Source: Hevea brasiliensis (taxonomy: Eukaryota; Streptophyta; Magnoliopsida; Malpighiales; Euphorbiaceae). Taken from it: a stretch of 64,000 nucleotides of DNA. The notes beneath the pieces are model-generated. The model made no database searches and was not told where the DNA came from. It worked only from the letters and a program-made list of their open reading frames with translations. Where the stretch lies: positions 37,482,358 through 37,546,357 of the forward strand of contig NC_079510.1 of NCBI RefSeq assembly GCF_030052815.1, read 5' to 3'. Position 1 is the first letter of the stretch. The number at the start of each line of letters is the position of its first letter. Positions 1-11,200 of the stretch are shown here, one piece after another. A program made the translations under genes and the position numbers.

Positions 1-240
1 CAAGAATCTAGAAGTGAACCTAGGATCTCTGTCAGACACAACCAATACTGGCACTCTATGCAGTTTTACAATCTCATATATGTACAATCTGGCCAATCTT
101 TCCAGGCTATAGTCCATCCGGACTGGCAAAAAGTGAGCAGACTTGGTTAGTCTGTCAATTATGACCTATACTGCATCATGACTATTCTGTGTCCTCGGAA
201 ATCTCATCACAAAATCTATAGTTATCTGTTCCCTTACAAT
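1..240 (-). pseudogene. Gypsy element D: integrase core fragment
   Basis: Read on the minus strand, this stretch closely parallels the integrase core of element A (26104-26340), covering the part between the first catalytic Asp motif (MDF) and the RFTSRFW-like motif. It holds several substitutions and no open frame. The similarity stops near 240, where the sequence jumps to a different part of integrase. The element continues left of the window, so more of pol may lie there. Assignment to Ty3/gypsy integrase is firm; activity is excluded by decay. Confidence 0.75.
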
Positions 241-500
241 GTTTCATAGGGTGCCGTTTGTATGCTAGCTTGACACTTATTACTGTATACAAATTCTGTT
301 AGTGGATTGTATCTGTCCCATCTCCCCACGGATTCAATGACACAAGTTCTCAGTATATTCTCGAGGGCTTATCACGCATTACAGGTTATTATTATCATTT
401 CATTTCATTATTTACAGGAACTCAATGAGTTTTAAAATTTACTTGAATCACTTGTTTCGACTGTCCATCCATCTGAGGATAATAAGTCGTACTGATATCT
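241..500 (-). pseudogene. Gypsy element D: displaced integrase fragment with intron-like insert
   Basis: On the minus strand this region starts with the codons around the third catalytic residue (DGQS-type motif near 470-490). It reaches a VIQ codon triplet at 443-451, then an AT-rich insert at 368-442 with GT at its start and AG at its end, then the downstream integrase codons (LEN...TCVIE). Relative to elements A and E it is in the wrong order, since the upstream core lies at 1-240. The reading frame is off by one base after the insert, consistent with decay. It is a broken integrase remnant. Confidence 0.6.
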
Positions 501-1213
501 CTAAGCTTATAGCAATTACTGTGGTACAGGTAATTCACACTAATGTAATTGAGTCACTGACTCTAGCTACCTTACAAGTGTAGTCGTTTGATAGGCTAGT
601 TCTGAAGTTTTAAATTTCTGACTAAAATTTTCACATTTATTTCCAGTAATAGTATTCTATTCGGGTGCAACTGTATCAATTTATAGATTACTTACAAATA
701 TTCTTAATTTATTATACCACGAGGAAGCACGTAGCTCTACACAATAATCTCGTGTCGGTACTGTAATCTGCAGCTTACAATACAAACATCGAGAACATTA
801 TATAGTCACTACGTTATAACCTCATGGACTAGGTTTTCTAACATCTTATCCTTCTCGAATCCACTAATATCCTATACCGATTCTGATTATAATATCCATT
901 AATAATTACTAACTGTAACATCTTTGCCCTCATCTAGAGCAATTCTATTACTGTAACTTACTTTTCGGTCCTCATGCCTTACATTAAGTAGGCTTGCCAA
1001 TTAGCTTTATAATTTATGGTGTGTTAGAAAATACTTTTCACTGATAAACTCTTCCAAACTAATTTCACTTATTATCACAATTCTTATACATTTTATTATC
1101 GTAAAGGACTAGTCACTAATACATCAAAATTCATTCCCATGTAAAGGAATAACAACAGAACATATAGTTCTGACACTAACACACAACTAAGTAGTGCTGG
1201 GATCAAATAATAA
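501..1213 (-). other. Decayed internal region of element D
   Basis: There is no ORF of note here. Parts are recognisably related, in reverse orientation, to the internal region of element B (about 45900-46550), for example the 'gagtcactgactctagct' block near 551 and the block around 735-780 that reads as the complement of B near 46215-46275. Just downstream of gag lies a protease start remnant (LFDP on the minus strand near 1190-1210). It appears to be shared non-coding interior of a non-autonomous family. Confidence 0.5.
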
Positions 1214-1918
1214 CTAATTGTTTCTTTCAAAAATTAAGAACTTACCAGCAGCTACATCTGAAGTTTCTGCTCTTTCTCCTTGGTGCATAGTGGACGCTCT
1301 GACTGGTGCGCTATCATATTCAGGTTGATTCACTGTGTTATAGTGGTGAGGAGTATCAACTCTATTTCTATCTTGACTCTGACTGACGGTCTGTGAAATC
1401 CGGAGAGCAGATCGAGGTGGTTTAGTACAATTTTTAGCAAAGTGTCCAAGTTTTCCACAATTGTAGCAGGCTCCAAAGGTCTTATAGCATATCCCACCAT
1501 GATATTTTCCACAAGTTTCACATTGGCGGGGAGGGTAGGAACTTCTAGTTGTTCGACGACTAGACCTTGGTGGTCTCTGTCTTAATGATCCGCCTCTATT
1601 GTATCCCTGAGCTCGGGGTTCCTCAAATTCTTTTCTCTTTCTCAAATTACTGTTCGAGCTCTGACCGATAGGTTTCTCCCTCTTTTCCATTTCACACTGC
1701 CCTTGTGGGGGTTGGGTCTGTACTTGGGTTTGGGCTGACAGATTATCAGCCATTTGTTGAAAGAAAGTGGCCATTTGCTGGGCCATTTGTGCAATAATTT
1801 GTACTGGTAAAATTGGTACAGTCGGGCCTTCGATACTTTGTGGAGCTGGGGCCTCAACTTGTTCTTCTGCCATCACAGACTGTTCTATTATCTCATTCTT
1901 CTCTTCCATTTTTCTCAC
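1214..1918 (-). CDS. Capsid-less gag-like protein of element D (234 aa)
   Basis: This is an uninterrupted 234-residue ORF next to the 5' LTR. The N-terminus is acidic, then Gln-rich (MAQQMATFFQQMADNL, residues 45-60), resembling the start of element A gag. Residues 92-131 are Arg-rich. A short Cys/His cluster (CETCGKYH) follows at 133-140 and a full CX2CX4HX4C zinc knuckle (CYNCGKLGHFAKNC) at 151-164. The roughly 200-residue capsid domain seen in A gag is absent, so N-terminal and nucleocapsid parts are joined directly. Element B has the same junction, so the deletion is inherited. The start may be Met1 or Met4; B only supports Met4. It likely binds RNA; whether it is expressed is unknown. 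Confidence 0.75.
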   Translation of the reverse strand: MRKMEEKNEIIEQSVMAEEQVEAPAPQSIEGPTVPILPVQIIAQMAQQMATFFQQMADNLSAQTQVQTQPPQGQCEMEKREKPIGQSSNSNLRKRKEFEEPRAQGYNRGGSLRQRPPRSSRRTTRSSYPPRQCETCGKYHGGICYKTFGACYNCGKLGHFAKNCTKPPRSALRISQTVSQSQDRNRVDTPHHYNTVNQPEYDSAPVRASTMHQGERAETSDVAAGKFLIFERNN

Positions 1919-2075
1919 AGAGTTTTCTATTCCTGTACAACCAACATAAGGAGATTCCTCTCCATTAGTTCATATTTATGATGTACATGTACTATATGTA
2001 TCAAACATTTGAGCAGTTGTAGTTACCGACAAAAAGATTTCAAATTCACAGTTCGAAATTCACTTTAAAACCATT

Positions 2076-2087
2076 GCTCTGATACCA
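2076..2087 (-). other. Primer binding site of element D
   Basis: The minus strand reads TGGTATCAGAGC, the standard plant PBS complementary to the 3' end of initiator tRNA-Met. It lies 8 bases inside the LTR boundary at 2096, a longer gap than the usual 2-3 bases. Element A has the same spacing. Confidence 0.85.
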
Positions 2088-3005
2088 CTAAAACATGTCA
2101 CACCCTACCCCTCTGTAAGGCATAACATGATCCCGTAGTATACCTAATGAATTACCAACTCCGTCTACTGATAACCCATTAAGTACACTACAAGGGATTT
2201 TAAAAAACTTTTCTTACTTCTTTTACAGTGGTGAGCACTATTTACAGGTGTTAAAGACTTTGATGAACTGAAGTGAAACAACTAACTCATTTGGTTTATT
2301 TAGAATTTACAGAAAATTTTGGCGAGTGCCATCTATATTTTGGACAAAGCAGTTCTTGAAAAACTCAGAAAAGCACTTCAATATGTATTTGCAAATCTCA
2401 ACTCCAACATATTTTTCAACACAACATATTTCTCAACTCAAATCCATAGTGATTTTTCGAAGACTGAGATAAAGGAAATATAATACAAAACTATTCAAGT
2501 AAATGAAATCTCAAATTTACATTTACAATAATTTACATTTAATTACATACCAAAATGTTTTACAAGAGATTTTATACAATCGCTCAAATAATTTACATAC
2601 ATATTATTACATGCTTACATCAAAACTATGTACATGGGTATATCTATGATATACCCGAGTGATCTGAATGTATCCTCAAAGCAACTTAATCATCGCTCTA
2701 TGCTCTTCTTACTGCGACAAGATGCAAAGCTATCACGAGTGGTGAACTCAGTGGTGCACAACTATAATTTAAAACATAGTACAATATACATTGACAAATT
2801 TTACAGTAAATAATTTGAGAATCTGAATGCTGATCAAATTCCAAAACTCAAAATATTCATTGCCAATAATGTAAATCATTTGTATAAATGACTTGGAGCA
2901 CAAAATTCAATTTATCAAATCATGACTATCCATTTAAGTAATTCCAACAAAATCAATTATACATAAACCATAATTGAAATCACCATTCCTTACCATTCAA
3001 AAGCC

Positions 3006-3105
3006 ATTCTGTATCTCAAAAATCATTATGTATCTCAAAAATCATACTGTATCTCAAAAATCATACTGTATCTCAAAAATCATACTGTATCTCAAAAATC
3101 AATCT
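3006..3105. repeat. 19-bp tandem repeat, five copies
   Basis: Five head-to-tail copies of a 19-bp unit built on GTATCTCAAAAATCAT start at 3011, 3030, 3049, 3068 and 3087. A sixth degraded copy follows near 3106. It lies inside the D LTR and is probably a local slippage expansion. Confidence 0.9.
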
Positions 3106-3154
3106 TTATCTCACTAACTATGCAAGACTAATCCGAAAGGGCCATATTCGATGT

Positions 3155-3224
3155 GATTCTAACTCCCTATGGTCGGGGAGGTCGAATCAGATTCTAACTC
3201 CCTATGGTCGGGGAGGTCGAATCA
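3155..3224. repeat. 35-bp tandem duplication with palindromic core
   Basis: Two adjacent 35-bp units start at 3155 and 3190. Each contains the imperfect palindrome CTCCCTATGGTCGGGGAG. Element B has one copy of the equivalent palindrome in each LTR (near 43765 and 50473), so the doubling is specific to D. Confidence 0.9.
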
Positions 3225-6169
3225 TCGTGCACAGTACCATCACAATAATGAATCTTCCGTAAGGGCCATAACGATAACATAAACTTAGATCTAACCTCAA
3301 ATCAGAGGAAAATCTAAGCCTGTGCACGTACCATGGTAATCAAAACACAACTCACTCCATTGTCTTCTCAACAAATGAGAGAGACGGGTAATAACCTAGT
3401 CAAGCATCTATAGTGAGATATAAAACAATATCACAATCCTTTTAGCGAGCATAAATCACAATATAATTCGATTCAAAGTCAATTCCAATATCCAATAATT
3501 TTTATGCTCATCACAATTCAAATCATAAAGTTTGCATTTTTCCATGAATATTACCATCACAATTCAAAACATGTTCTATCACAATTTTCCAAAACATAAT
3601 TTACTCAATCCATAACAATGCTTAATACTTATGGAAATACCATTTCACAAAGCCAAATTCATACATACTATAACAATTTTCAATAATCATTGAATTAAAT
3701 CCAATGCTTGTTAAACATAATACATAGGAAAAGTATGTCATTTAATCATATGAAATATTCATAATAAAATCAGTTAAAAACTAGTTGTGCACAAACCTCT
3801 GATGACTGTCTCTCGGTCTGGACTCAGTGTTTCCTTCCCTTTTCCTGAGTCTTTGGTAACTGAGAAACACAATTTGAAGTGTTTCAGTACTAAATTAAAC
3901 TGTCTCTATCGATGGTGTTTGGTAAATAATGCACTGAACTCAATTATTCACTTAATCACCTAATATACCGACCCTCGTTGCGTTTTAGGTAAATTAGGTT
4001 TAAGTGTCGTTAATATGTCACATTTGATAGGGTTTTAGGTTTGGTATGTTTTACCAAAGTCATTTCCTTGCTTAGTGCATTTTAATGCAAATTGCTGGAT
4101 TCCGGAACACTGGTTTGACCTAACCGGACGATCTAGTTCCCTCGGTTTTCGGGTCTCGGTCGAAACTACAAACTTGTAGATCTAGGTCTTATTGCACGCG
4201 GTGCAAAATTTCAGGTCAATCCAAGTTAAGTAGACCAAGTTATGGTCATTACACTATTTCTGGTCAAGTGGTACCATTTTAGGTCAATTTTAGGTCAAAT
4301 TGGTCAAATCTGGTTCGGCCAGTTTTTGGACCCAAACTTGTGCAAGTTGTTTGACTTGCTTATGGTCATTTCTGGGATTTGGTGTCTTCATAAGACTTGT
4401 AGGTATGGGTCTTAACTATTCTTGGTCAAAATTTCAGGTCAATTGGACCTGGTTTGAGTGAGTTATGGCCGTTTCACTGCTGCCCAATTTGTCATTTTTC
4501 AGGTCCTAATTGCACCTAATCCGAATTGGTCATTTTTTTAGGTCACCTTGCAAGCAGAATTTTGGCATGGTTTCTCAATGAAAGTTGGCACATTTTGTGC
4601 CTAGTTTCACCTCAAATTGGTCTCATACCAATTGAGGTTACACATTCAAGGTTATAGGCTAAAATATACACTGCCCTCAATATGCATTTAACACCCCAAC
4701 TTCAAACACACACTTACCTTTGCCATTTGTTTACTTACCTACCAAACTGTTTTGGCACATTACCAAAAGCATTTTCTACATTACATTAGCATTATTTTGG
4801 GCAGATTCCAATCACCCTCAACACACCAAATATCATTCACAATTACAATTTCTAAGTACCATTACAAACACACCAAAACATTACAAACTTTACATACACC
4901 TTACAATGTTAATTTACATACATATCATCAATCCTTCTAGGTCAATATTCTGCCCACACTTCCTTCAATATATACCATTACTCAAGTGTCCACAAGCTGC
5001 CACAAACCATTCTTCAACATCACATTGCCGTCCCATATACCAATTCCCATCAAAGTGCATAATTCACCATATAAACATGAAATAATTCACTAAGTTACTC
5101 AATCACCATGATTAACATGATTTCTCATCAATTATATGCACAAATACCTCATCAAAAACGTGACTCATGGCTGTCCAAAATGACAACAACAATAACCCTT
5201 CAAACTCAAAATTTTCCTTCACCAAACTAACACCCATAACATGAACATAAACTTTAACAAAGAATTTCTCAAAAATGCAAACTTACCTTTAATTGTAACT
5301 TGCTAAACCTTCACCAAACTTCTCAAAATTGGTATCAATATCTTCCTTGTGGTGTGTAGACCATTTTTCATGAAGCTATCAAAGTGATTGGAGTTGAAAA
5401 TGGGGAGTGCATGGAGCTTTGAAGAAAAACGTTAATGGTGTTTCCTCTCACTTTCATTCACGGCTAGTTTTATGGAAATGGAGAAGATGAAGTATCCAGC
5501 TGCATATTAAGTGTACACATGTCCCACTATGTGTTTAATTAATTCCCTTAGTGGTCCACTTAGTCACTTAATCATATAATAAGCTAAATTCCCACTTATT
5601 CCACATTTAACCTTTAATTTCTACTATTTACTTTAGGTACCACCAATTTAATTTTTCATTTTATTTTCTAAGTGTAATATTATTTATTTTTAGTGGACAT
5701 TTAGGTCAAAAGACACTTCGGGATGTCAAATGACCATAATGCCCCTGTTCGGGTTGCATTCCCGATTTTTCGATAATACTGGGTTTTGTCCGTTTTTCGA
5801 TTTCTCACTTTTCTTTGTACTAATTATTTAATTTTTTCTTTGATATTTCTAATGATATTTATACTTCAATAAATATTTATTGGAGTCCTAAAAATATTTT
5901 TCAGGGTTCGCCGCAGTCCAGGGCTAATCAACGGTCCACGCCGTGACTTCCCAGTGCGGTCACCCATCGCTAGGGTTCTTGGCTCGTTTAACTTGGTTAC
6001 ATTTCTTTGCTATGATTTTTCCTTTGTTTTTCTTGTATTTTCTTTTCTTGTATTTCATTATTTTATGTCTCCTCACTCATATTGAAGTGTGGTTCTAGGC
6101 ATCCTAGCTGTCCGGACAGCACTGGGCACCGGAGCAGTAGAACGCACTACCGAACTTAGGGGTGTTACA

Positions 6170-6441
6170 ATGAGAATGATTGATGAGATAATTATGATTA
6201 GCATGGATAAGACTTTTTGTCTGAAAATATTGTTAAAACTTTCAAACAGGTAAATAGTAAAACACGTCAACTGGTAATAAAATAGGGAAAACTCCACTGG
6301 TTTCTCCGTCAAAAAAATAATTAATATTAAAATATAATGAGATTAAATTATGAAAGGAATAAAGTAAGATAAGATAGGGTGCTCCGGCACCGAATATAGC
6401 ACACTTTGCTCGGCTACACTGTAGTCGGGTGAGGGGTGTTA
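6170..6441 (+). repeat. Truncated gypsy LTR fragment, E family
   Basis: The reverse complement of 6170-6441 begins TGTAACACCCCTCACC and parallels the first ~250 bases of the E LTR at 36118 (shared TTCGGTGCC...GAGCACCCTATCTT block). Only one LTR end is present and no internal region follows. Element D is inserted directly beside it. The two short ORFs here are chance frames. Confidence 0.6.
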
Positions 6442-6807
6442 CACTTTTCTTCTTCTTCTTTCTCTTCTCATTTTCCAAATTCAAATTCATAATTTAATTT
6501 ATGTTAATTATTTTGTTTCCTTATTTTAATTTGACATTTAGGTCAAAATTCACCTCTAGGGGTGAAATGACCAAAATGCCCTTCATGGTGCTCATCGGGT
6601 TGTTTTTATTATTTTATACCAATTAATAAATTCTCTAAATTTTATTTTACTTCTCAAAATTTTTCTATATTTTTTTAATATTTATTTCATTAATTTATGT
6701 CTCCTCACTATAGTTTAAGTGTAATTCCAGACATCCTGACTGTCCGAACAGACATTAGTCGTCAGAACAGTTAAATATACGGACTACCTATGGTGAGGGC
6801 GTTATAA
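6442..6807 (-). repeat. Truncated gypsy LTR fragment, other end of E-type LTR
   Basis: This matches, in the same orientation, the distal end of the E LTR at about 60965-61333, including the TTTAATTTGACATTTAG block and the terminal GGGCGTTA. The first ~3 kb of that LTR are missing. It is joined head-on to the oppositely oriented fragment at 6170-6441. Confidence 0.7.
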
Positions 6808-7463
6808 GTCATCTATACATAAGTCAAAATATGAAGTTGAAAATTGATTAAAAAAATTAGATAAAACTACAAAAACCTTTAGCAATATGGATAAACTTAC
6901 TGAAATTAAAGTTTTAAATAAAATTTTAAAAAATACAGATAGATTAATTTTATTTTTTCACAAACTCAAGTTTAAATGTTGATTTATCTATACATATCAC
7001 GACAACAACTTTTAACATTATTTTGTATATAATGTTAAAAGTAATAAATAACACCGATATAACGTATTTAGATATCAAAATAGCGTATAACGTAATAAAT
7101 AATATATATAACATTATTATAATAATATTTTAAATTAGTATAAAAACATTGTTAAAAATTTTAAGTTATGAGGTTTACGCGTATCATTGTTTGCTTGTTG
7201 ATAATTCTTAGTAATAATATATTTTAAATTTTTAACAGTATATCGTTTTTGTTTTTTATCAGCAAATGCCTGAGTTGGGTTTGCTCCTTAGTTGAGGGTG
7301 CTTTGGATTTGTATGTTGGCCTGGTCTTAGTTTGGAACTTTTCCTTTTATCTTGTTACTTCTATTTTTTCATTTGGATAAATTTCCCTGCTTATAAAAAA
7401 ATATAATTTATAAAAAAAATAATATATAAGACAATACCATTAAAGTCTAAATTTGTTGTAGTG
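6808..7463. other. AT-rich intergenic DNA; possible DNA-transposon remnant
   Basis: No gene is seen. A perfect 13-bp inverted repeat forms a hairpin at 7008-7042 (arms ACTTTTAACATTA / TAATGTTAAAAGT, 9-base loop). The region ends with TTTGTTGTAGTG at 7452-7463, which in reverse complement starts CACTACAACAAA, like a CACTA (EnSpm) terminus. No matching left terminus was found. A G/T-rich stretch at about 7262-7395 followed by A-rich DNA could be a LINE 3' tail. Both ideas are tentative. Confidence 0.3.
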
Positions 7464-8123
7464 TATGTATATCCCATTAGGAAAATTTTTATCTAAAATT
7501 GGTCCATCATGAATTATTATATATTTAATATATAGGTATCACACACATATTATATCTGGAGTCCACCGTGAATACAATAAATTAGGTTTGAGTAAGAAAA
7601 ATCCTATTATTTATATACAAAGTGTTTGTACTCAACGTTTAATATGAAAATCCTTGATAAAGCTAAAAAAAAAAAACAAAGAACAAAGCAGAAGTGATAC
7701 TTTTCCATGTCTTGCACTTTGTTTGATTCTCAAGAATTTCCGGCGAGGAAGAAACAAAATTATCAAGCAAAGAAGCAAAAACATCTAGTTGGACCAATCA
7801 TAAAGTGGATAGAACATCAAGTAGGGCTCCAAAGCATTTTAAAGTTGGGACATGTTGATATGTTCAAATCGTCCTTTGGATTGGTTGATGGTTACAAATC
7901 ATCCTTTTGGATTGGTCTAATTTCAGTAACTGTTACTTCATATTTCATGAAAACCACTGCTGCAGATTTGTGGGCCTGCCAGAAAAGGTAAAAGATATAT
8001 AGTGCAACCATCATGAAGAGTCCTGGGGCTTTTCCAATGGTTTCTTGTACTAAAACTTCATTGGAAGCAAGGAAGATTCAGTAATGAATTTGTATGTGTG
8101 CTTTATTCTATTTCTCTAATGAT
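7464..8123 (+). other. Upstream region of the SEO gene
   Basis: This is AT-rich flanking DNA leading into the SEO promoter. A 94-codon open frame at 7707-7991 has no recognisable family, no splice support and sits upstream of the TATA box, so it is treated as chance. No retroelement similarity was noticed here, so this is probably the native promoter region. Confidence 0.45.
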
Positions 8124-8133
8124 TATATAAAGG
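8124..8133 (+). promoter_or_regulatory. TATA box of the SEO gene
   Basis: TATATAAAGG lies 102 bases upstream of the chosen ATG (8226). A transcription start about 30 bases downstream would give a ~65-base 5' UTR. This argues against using the in-frame ATG at 8094, which lies upstream of the TATA box. Confidence 0.7.
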
Positions 8134-8225
8134 CCCGCATACAAGAAGAAGAACACATTAATCCCTCTCTGCTATATTTCCAAAGCCTTCTTTTCTGTCT
8201 TCTGCTCTTGTTTTTAAGCCTAAGA

Positions 8226-11200
8226 ATGGCCATGACCAGGCAGAACCCACCCAGTATGCAGAAACTGACGAAAGGTGACAGGCTCATGTTCTCATCTTCT
8301 GATGACAATGCAATGACCAAGCAAATTGAGGCAACGCATTCTCCTGATGGACGTGAGTTCGATGCCAAACCTCTTCTTCAACTCGTTGAGGATATATTTA
8401 ATCGAGCCGCCCCAACTATTGATGCCCTTGCCGTGCCGGTAAATTTCATGTTAGCCATCCAAATTAATATTTCTTGAGCATAAATAAGCTGCTAATCCAT
8501 TTTGATATTCTGCAGGGCACTCATCAAGCACGTACTGCAGATGCTCTGGATGAGAAAGCTTACCAAGGTCACTTCATTGCCACGCTTGAATCGTTGGCGT
8601 TTGTCATAGATCGAGTTGCTAGTGAGGTGATCTCTTTCTATATAAAATGGATTTTGTCCCGACTATTGCATAAACACATCGTTTTTTTTTTTCTTTCTTT
8701 TTTTTTTAAGGTAAAGCCAATATATTAAAATTAAAAATAAACTTTATTTTTAATTTTAACGCATTGGTTATCTGTACAACAATGCATTTTGAGTTGAATT
8801 TTTTTTCTTAAATCTAGTCTACCATATACATATATCTCATAAATTTATATTTTAATTTAATCATAATACCAGTCTAGATAAGAATTTCTCTTTCAAATTT
8901 CATCTTTCTGAAGAAAAAATTTTATTTAGAACTGATCTATCATATATTTAAAATATAAACACGTGATTTTTCATATTTTTATTTATTTTTATTTTAGGAT
9001 TGACCAGATGTAAATAAGAATTTACCGCCCATAGTATCTGATCACGTCTAACTAGCTAGTCTTGTGTATACAGATAGCATGTAAATGCTCAGGGAGTGCG
9101 GATGCACATGCAACTGCAATGTCAATATTGAACATGCTATCTAGCTATTCGTGGGATGCCAAACTGGTGATAACCCTGGCAGCTTTTGCGATGAATTATG
9201 GAGAGTTCTGGCTGGTTGCCCAGAACTACACCTCAAACCAGCTTGCCAAATCCGTGGCAATCCTGAAACAATTGCCTGAAATTTTCGAGCATTCGAGCAT
9301 GCTTAAACCCCGTTTCGATGCTGTGAAAAATCTCATAAAAGTCATGCTTGATATTGCCAAGTGCATTGTCGAGTTAAAGGAGCTTCCATCTCAGTACATT
9401 TCAATGGATGTCACTGCATTGTCCACTGCAATGGCCTATATACCAATTACTGTCTACTGGACAATCAGAAGTGTCGTGGCTTGTGCATCCCAGATCACTG
9501 GCCTTATCGGCCTGGGGCATGAGTACGTATTCGATGTCCTTATTGAGATTTTTATTGATCAGCAAGTTTAGTGGTTTCTCAACTCATCCGTACTGTTGGT
9601 TATAGGTACATAGCATCAACTACAGAGGCTTGGGAGTTGTCGAGCTTGACTCACAAGCTCAGCAACATGCATAGTCACCTAGCAACTCAACTGGGGATCT
9701 GTTATAAGCATATTGGTGGGTTTTACAGCTAAAATTAAATAATCTCTGCAAATATATGCAGATGAAGGTTGGTATATGCACATATACACTGATAAAATCA
9801 TCGTATACTACATGCAGATGAAAAGAAACACCTGGAAACTTACCAGAACCTTTTACATTTGTTTGGGATGGCACACATTGACAACATGAGAGTTCTCAAG
9901 GCATTGATTTATGCGAAGGATGATCTGCTGCCGCTTGTTGAAGGAACCACCAAAAGGAGGGTTTGCACTTTCCCCTTTGAATCATCTAATTGACTTTAAC
10001 AAAATATTCAAATTATTCTCCAAACTATCAGCTTTCAGGTGACAGGTCTAATTAGCCATTCATGTTCTGCTTGAAAAAAACAGGTTAACATTGACGTCCT
10101 GCGGAGAAAAAATGTGCTGCTGCTCATATCAGATCTTGATATATTGCAAGAAGAGATTGCCATTCTTGAACAGATATACAACGAGTCGCGGCTCCATCCC
10201 ACGAAGCAGGAAAGTCAGTATGAGATTGTGTGGCTCCCAATTCTTGACCCAAATATACTGCGGAATGATAATATGCAAAAGAAATTCGAGAATCTGCAGG
10301 CTGGTATGACTTGGTACTCAATATACCACCCTTCCTTGATCGACAGGGCAGTGATCAAGTTCATCAAAGAAGAGTGGCATTTTGGGAAGAAGCCTATTCT
10401 TGTGGTACTAGATCCACAAGGGCGGGTTGCCTGCCCAAATGCTCTCCATATGATGTGGATTTGGGGCAGTCTAGCCTTCCCTTTCACCACTACAAGGGAG
10501 GAAGCTCTCTGGAGGGAAGAGAGTTGGAGACTTGAGCTCTTGGTGGATGGCATTGATCCAATAGTTCTCAATTGGGTACATTTAGTTTTACTAATTAGTA
10601 TTAATATATTAGTACTGGAGTAGTAGGGAACTTTGGCTCATTAATACTAGATTTCTACCCAGGACTGTGATGCTAAATTTTTGAAGCTGTGCTTATTGAC
10701 TTGTCTTTGCCTTTCACCAGATAACAGAAGGAAGGTACATATGCTTGTATGGAGGGGAGGACATGGATTGGATTCGAAAATTTACCAACACTGCAAGAGC
10801 AGTGGCGCTAGCTGCAGGTATCCCTCTTGGGATGGTTTATGCAGGAAAGAGCAACCCAAAGGATAGAGTACGGAAGAACATTGAAGCCATCATTGTTGAG
10901 AAACTCAGCCACTACTGGCAAGACCTGACTTCAGTCTGGTACTTCTGGGTTAGGATAGAGAGCATGTGGCGCTCGAAGAATCAATTAGGAAAAACCGCAG
11001 AAAATGATCCCATAATGAAGGAGATCATGACAATGCTCAGCTTCGATAGCAGTCAAGGTGGATGGGCCATATTCACTAGAGGTTCAGATGAGATGGTGAA
11101 AGCCAAAGGGGCTCCATTTTTAACCTGCCTGACGAATTACAGTACCTGGCAAGATCAGATCCAGCAAAAGGGTTTCATGCCAACACTTAGAGATCAACTT

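Larger units (their letters stand above)
2096..6169 (-). repeat. 5' LTR of gypsy element D (~4.1 kb)
   Basis: The plus strand begins TGTCACACC and ends GGTGTTACA. In element orientation this is the standard TG...CA LTR starting TGTAACACC. It ends beside the PBS at 2076, so it is the 5' LTR of a minus-strand element. The sequence is similar to the LTRs of element B in reverse complement (for example the CTCCCTATGG-type palindromes near 3160-3220). ORFs inside it, such as 4720-5085, are AT-rich chance frames. It contains a 19-bp tandem array, a 35-bp duplication and a conserved hairpin (4610-4637). Confidence 0.85.

Noticed and set aside
3006..3105. CRISPR-like array
   Set aside because: Repeats are contiguous 19-bp units without spacers in a plant LTR; it is a simple tandem repeat.
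4720..5085. 121-codon ORF in the D LTR
   Set aside because: AT-rich LTR sequence read in a chance frame; low-complexity His/Thr/Ile composition and no counterpart in B.
7707..7991. 94-codon ORF upstream of SEO
   Set aside because: No recognisable domain, no splice partner in frame, and located upstream of the TATA box.
8094..8225. Longer SEO N-terminus starting at ATG 8094
   Set aside because: It includes the TATA box at 8124 and a hydrophobic run not expected in SEO proteins. The ATG at 8226 gives the usual family length.
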